Shown piece by piece: positions 7,449 to 10,163 of a stretch of DNA of 10,163 nucleotides. The stretch covers positions 1-10,163 of the forward strand of contig JAISTJ010000167.1 of the NCBI GenBank assembly GCA_031272655.1. The letters run 5' to 3'. Position numbers and translations under genes: made by a program. How positions within the stretch are numbered: the first letter of the stretch is position 1; every line of letters starts with the position of its first letter. The notes beneath the pieces are model-generated. The model was given only the letters and a program-made list of their open reading frames with translations, had not been told where the DNA came from and did no database searches. This DNA comes from Tannerella sp. (GTDB lineage Bacteria; Bacteroidota; Bacteroidia; Bacteroidales; Tannerellaceae).

Positions 7449-8405
7449 TTATTTCAGCCCTTCGAGGATTTTTTTCAGGACTGCCTGCGCGGAAATCTCG
7501 CGGTTGGCGGCTTCGGGGATAACGATGCTCACGGGGCTTTCAATCACGTCGTCCGTTACTATCATATTGCGGCGGACAGGCAGGCAGTGCATAAAGAAAG
7601 CATTGTCGGTCAGCGCCATCTTGTCGGCGTCCACCGTCCATGAGCGGTCTTTAGAGAGCACTTTCCCGTAGTTCGGATCGCGGTAGGCAGCCCAGTTTTT
7701 GGCATAGATAAAATCGGCGCCCTCAAAAGCTTTCCGCTGGTCGTACTCCACTTTTGCAGGGCCAACAAACTGATCATCAAGCTCATAACCTTCCGGATGA
7801 GTTATAACAAGCTCATAGCCTGCGGCGTTAATCCATTCTGCAAAGCTATTCGGCACAGCCTGCGGCAGCGAGTTGGGATGCGGTGCCCATGTCAAAACGA
7901 TTTTCGGGCGCTTCTTACGCTTATACTCCTCAATAGTAATCAGGTCGGCATAGCTCTGCAACGGGTGCCTGATAGCCGCTTCCATGCTGAAGACAGGGCG
8001 ACCGGAATAATTGATAAACTGGTTGAGTATCTTCTCGTTATAATCATCTTCCTTGCTCTCAAAACGGGCAAACGAGCGAACGCCGATAATGTCGCAATAG
8101 CAACCCATCACCGGTATCGCTTCGAGCAGGTGTTCGGGCTTGTCGCCGTCCATAATGGCGCCGCGCTCGGTTTCGAGTTTCCATGCGCCGTGATTGACGT
8201 CAAGGACTATTGTATTCATTCCCAGATTCATAGCTGCTTTCTGGGTGCTGAGGCGCGTCCGCAGACTTGAATTGAAAAATATCATCATCAACGTCTTGTT
8301 TTTGCCCAACTCCGTGTATCTGAAGCGGTCTTTCTTTATCTCCAGCGCCTCCGCAACCGCCTGATGCACATCACCAATGTCCTGTACTTTTGTAAAATGT
8401 CTCAC
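7449..8405 (-). CDS. argF': N-succinylornithine carbamoyltransferase
   Basis: Transfers the carbamoyl group of carbamoyl phosphate to N-succinyl-L-ornithine, giving N-succinylcitrulline in the Bacteroidetes version of arginine biosynthesis; cytoplasmic, trimeric in its family. The 318-aa protein is close to the Bacteroides fragilis enzyme in length and sequence as I remember it. The carbamoyl-phosphate loop is NSSLRTR (45-51), followed by W75, HPLQ at 147-150 and HCLP at 273-276. Residue 90 is Pro (DGDKPEHLL); in the B. fragilis enzyme Pro90 selects succinyl over acetyl substrates, while the Xanthomonas acetylornithine enzyme has Glu there (Glu92). The start is GTG at 8405, which puts P90, W75 and HCLP at the B. 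fragilis numbering; no ATG fits as well. It starts 14 bp after the acyl-CoA synthetase stop and no -7 box is seen just upstream, so cotranscription is likely. Confidence 0.94.
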   Translation of the reverse strand: MRHFTKVQDIGDVHQAVAEALEIKKDRFRYTELGKNKTLMMIFFNSSLRTRLSTQKAAMNLGMNTIVLDVNHGAWKLETERGAIMDGDKPEHLLEAIPVMGCYCDIIGVRSFARFESKEDDYNEKILNQFINYSGRPVFSMEAAIRHPLQSYADLITIEEYKRKKRPKIVLTWAPHPNSLPQAVPNSFAEWINAAGYELVITHPEGYELDDQFVGPAKVEYDQRKAFEGADFIYAKNWAAYRDPNYGKVLSKDRSWTVDADKMALTDNAFFMHCLPVRRNMIVTDDVIESPVSIVIPEAANREISAQAVLKKILEGLK

Positions 8406-8419
8406 TTTTTTATTATAAT

Positions 8420-10084
8420 TTAAAATCTTGTATATAAATATCTTTTGATGCTTTTCTTGGGTGTTTTTTCAAACTCCGTGGGATAGAGTTCAATACGCGC
8501 AATCCGCTCATATACAGCTAACTGCTTATTAATCTCAGTGCAATTATGTTCCATCAGTAGCGGTATGTCTTCGTGTGAGATACCCATGCTGTCAGCTTGT
8601 TCATAGTCGGGATAGACGAGAGCTACAAGCTTGCCTTCTCTCTCAATAACAAGGCTTTCAAGTATGAAAGGCATGTTATTTAGCTTAGCTTCAAGTTCTT
8701 CGGGATAGATGTTCTGTCCGTTTGAAGACAGTATCATTGTTTTGCTACGTCCGCGAATGAAGATTCTCTTTTCGTTATCTATTGCGCCAAGGTCGCCCGT
8801 CCGAAGCCATCCGTCGTCGGTAAATACAGCGTTCGTTGCTTCCTCGTTTTTGTAATAGCCTTTCATCACGTTCTCGCCGCGAACCTGTATCTCCCCTACT
8901 CCATTGGTTTCATCAGGGTTATCAATACGGACATCCATGATGCCTTTCAAGATATGCCCGCATGAAAGCGGGTCAAAAACAGTATGGTTAGAATAACTGA
9001 TTAAAGGTGCACATTCAGTCATACCATAACCTATTGTTACAGGGAATTTTATCTTGTAAAGAAAATCTGTAACCTCCTGATTCATAGGAGCGCCTCCTAC
9101 TATCACTTCACAAAACCTGCCTCCCATAGCGTCTGTTAATTTCTTGCAAATTTGTGCATAGATAAGGTTTTCGAGGTAAGGCACCGAAAGTGCAAGTTTC
9201 ATCGTCCTCTTGCCGAGTTGCGGCAGTATCATCTTTTTATAGATTTTCTCAAGAATAAGCGGCACTGTGATAATAAGATTAGGGCGTACATCGGCGAAAG
9301 CTTGCAGCAATGTTTTAGGCGTCGGCGCTTTGCCGAGTATATAAACATGTGCGCCTACGGCCATTGGAACAAGCAGGTTGAAAGCGCAACTGTAAGCATG
9401 CGCTAAAGGTAAGAAACAAAGCTCCTCGTCGCCCCTAAACATCAAATCCAGCGTCTGAGCGTATGTAACATTGCCTGCAAGATTGTTTGCCGTAAGCATC
9501 ACACCCTTACTGAATCCGGTTGTTCCTGATGTATAGTTGATTTCAACTACCTCATCATTAGATATTTCAGGATAGTTAACGTCTTCTCTTGAAAATCCAT
9601 TTGGGTATCGTTCTGTAAATTTATTATCAACATAACTCACTAAGTCTTTGTATTTCTTGCCTTCATTGCATTTTAGGCATGAGAAATCTTTGAGAGACAG
9701 TACCGTTTTGACATTTTCGGGCATATCGGCGTCAAAAGAATCCCAAATCTTATCGGTAACAAACAGGAAAGATGATTCGGAATGATTGATAATGTGAAGG
9801 ATATCATTAGGATGGAAGTCCTGAAGTATAGGCACAATCACAGCGCCGTAAGTAATAACCGACATATAGGCTATCCCCCAGTGTGCGCTGTCTTTACCTG
9901 CAAGCGCTATTTTGTCGCCTTGACTAATTCCAAGATAATCAAACAAAATATGGAAGCGTGCTATTTGCCGCGCCACATCGCCAAAAGTAAAAGTATTATC
10001 GGCGCCATAGTCGGTCAAAGCGGACAGTTCCCAATTATCCCTGAAACTTTCAGCATACATCTTTATAAGGTTCGTTTCTATCAT
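8420..10084 (-). CDS. AMP-forming acyl-CoA synthetase (long-chain fatty acid-CoA ligase type)
   Basis: ANL-superfamily enzyme, 554 aa, expected to activate a carboxylic acid with ATP to an acyl-adenylate and then to acyl-CoA. The ATP phosphate-binding loop YTSGTTGFSKG is at 184-194, the adenine motif GYGMTE at 352-357, and the ribose-binding aspartate D431 is in RTGDLG. The hinge RGRSKTMILSSNGQNIYPEE leads into the mobile C-terminal domain. The usual C-terminal lysine is probably one of K543, K544 or K547 in TPKKSIKR; the alignment is not clear enough to choose. No signal peptide or membrane segment is evident. The sequence resembles the bacteroidete AMP-binding proteins usually annotated as long-chain acyl-CoA synthetases. 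The substrate is not proven, and an acyl-ACP synthetase-like role is possible. ATG 10084 follows a promoter and an A-rich leader. It is the first gene of a probable two-gene unit with argF'. It is richer in A+T than the left end of the window. Confidence 0.88.
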   Translation of the reverse strand: MIETNLIKMYAESFRDNWELSALTDYGADNTFTFGDVARQIARFHILFDYLGISQGDKIALAGKDSAHWGIAYMSVITYGAVIVPILQDFHPNDILHIINHSESSFLFVTDKIWDSFDADMPENVKTVLSLKDFSCLKCNEGKKYKDLVSYVDNKFTERYPNGFSREDVNYPEISNDEVVEINYTSGTTGFSKGVMLTANNLAGNVTYAQTLDLMFRGDEELCFLPLAHAYSCAFNLLVPMAVGAHVYILGKAPTPKTLLQAFADVRPNLIITVPLILEKIYKKMILPQLGKRTMKLALSVPYLENLIYAQICKKLTDAMGGRFCEVIVGGAPMNQEVTDFLYKIKFPVTIGYGMTECAPLISYSNHTVFDPLSCGHILKGIMDVRIDNPDETNGVGEIQVRGENVMKGYYKNEEATNAVFTDDGWLRTGDLGAIDNEKRIFIRGRSKTMILSSNGQNIYPEELEAKLNNMPFILESLVIEREGKLVALVYPDYEQADSMGISHEDIPLLMEHNCTEINKQLAVYERIARIELYPTEFEKTPKKSIKRYLYTRF

Positions 10085-10096
10085 TGCTACTTCTTG

Positions 10097-10118
10097 TTTT
10101 TATCGTCTTTTTATCGTC
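10097..10118. repeat. Tandem 11-bp direct repeat in the acyl-CoA synthetase leader
   Basis: TTTTTATCGTC occurs twice, exactly and head to tail (10097-10107 and 10108-10118). On the transcribed minus strand it reads GACGATAAAAA twice, between the predicted transcription start (near 10121) and the ATG at 10084, so it makes up most of the leader. The A-rich units could favour translation initiation, which in this phylum does not depend on a Shine-Dalgarno sequence. It may equally be a recent 11-bp duplication. Confidence 0.6.
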
Positions 10119-10127
10119 GTGAAAGTG

Positions 10128-10135
10128 CAAAGGTA
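10128..10135 (-). promoter_or_regulatory. Bacteroidetes -7 promoter box of the acyl-CoA synthetase-argF' unit
   Basis: The minus strand reads TACCTTTG, matching TAnnTTTG, the same octamer as in front of trxB. It ends 43 bp before the start codon at 10084. No TTG is seen at the expected -33 distance within the remaining bases of the window, which hold a run of eight T (10140-10147) and are otherwise A/T-rich. Confidence 0.6.
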
Positions 10136-10163
10136 ACGATTTTTTTTGATAAAATACGATTTT

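Noticed and set aside
1..10163. A new defence, mobile or biosynthetic system spanning several genes
   Set aside because: All seven long genes belong to recognisable enzyme families of general metabolism, and no integrase, transposase, toxin-antitoxin, CRISPR or clustered unknown genes are present.

Overview
This looks like a chromosomal core region from a member of the Bacteroidetes, most likely Bacteroidales. Four intergenic sites match or closely match the Bacteroidetes promoter -7 box TAnnTTTG. Start codons are preceded by A-rich leaders rather than Shine-Dalgarno sequences. The carbamoyltransferase is the N-succinylornithine type typical of this phylum. The proteins resemble Bacteroidales families throughout. 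I cannot name a genus.

Layout, left to right: (1) the 3' part of an acyl-CoA dehydrogenase gene (+), cut by the window edge; (2) a NUDIX hydrolase with an N-terminal helper domain (-); (3) a secreted GH38-type alpha-mannosidase (+), divergent from the NUDIX gene across a 93-bp spacer that holds an 8-bp-arm inverted repeat and a -7 box; (4) a uroporphyrinogen-decarboxylase-superfamily protein of the methyltransferase-like kind (-), whose 3' end overlaps the mannosidase by 23 bp; (5) thioredoxin reductase trxB (+), divergent from gene 4 across a spacer with two back-to-back -7 boxes; (6) N-succinylornithine carbamoyltransferase argF' (-); (7) an AMP-forming long-chain acyl-CoA synthetase-like protein (-), 14 bp upstream of argF' and probably cotranscribed with it, with its own promoter near the right edge.

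The genes do not form one pathway. They cover acyl-CoA oxidation and fatty-acid activation, arginine biosynthesis, thiol redox, periplasmic glycan trimming, and two enzymes of unknown substrate (NUDIX and URO-D-like). Coding density is very high: the three convergent gene pairs are separated by 8, -23 and 5 bp, and no stretch over 300 bp lacks a gene. I see no tRNA, rRNA, CRISPR, insertion sequence, phage or defence genes.

I do not see a new multi-gene system here. The points most worth a second look are the substrate of the URO-D-like protein, the palindrome in the NUDIX/mannosidase spacer, the residues that set ArgF' specificity, and the base-composition contrast between the two ends of the window.
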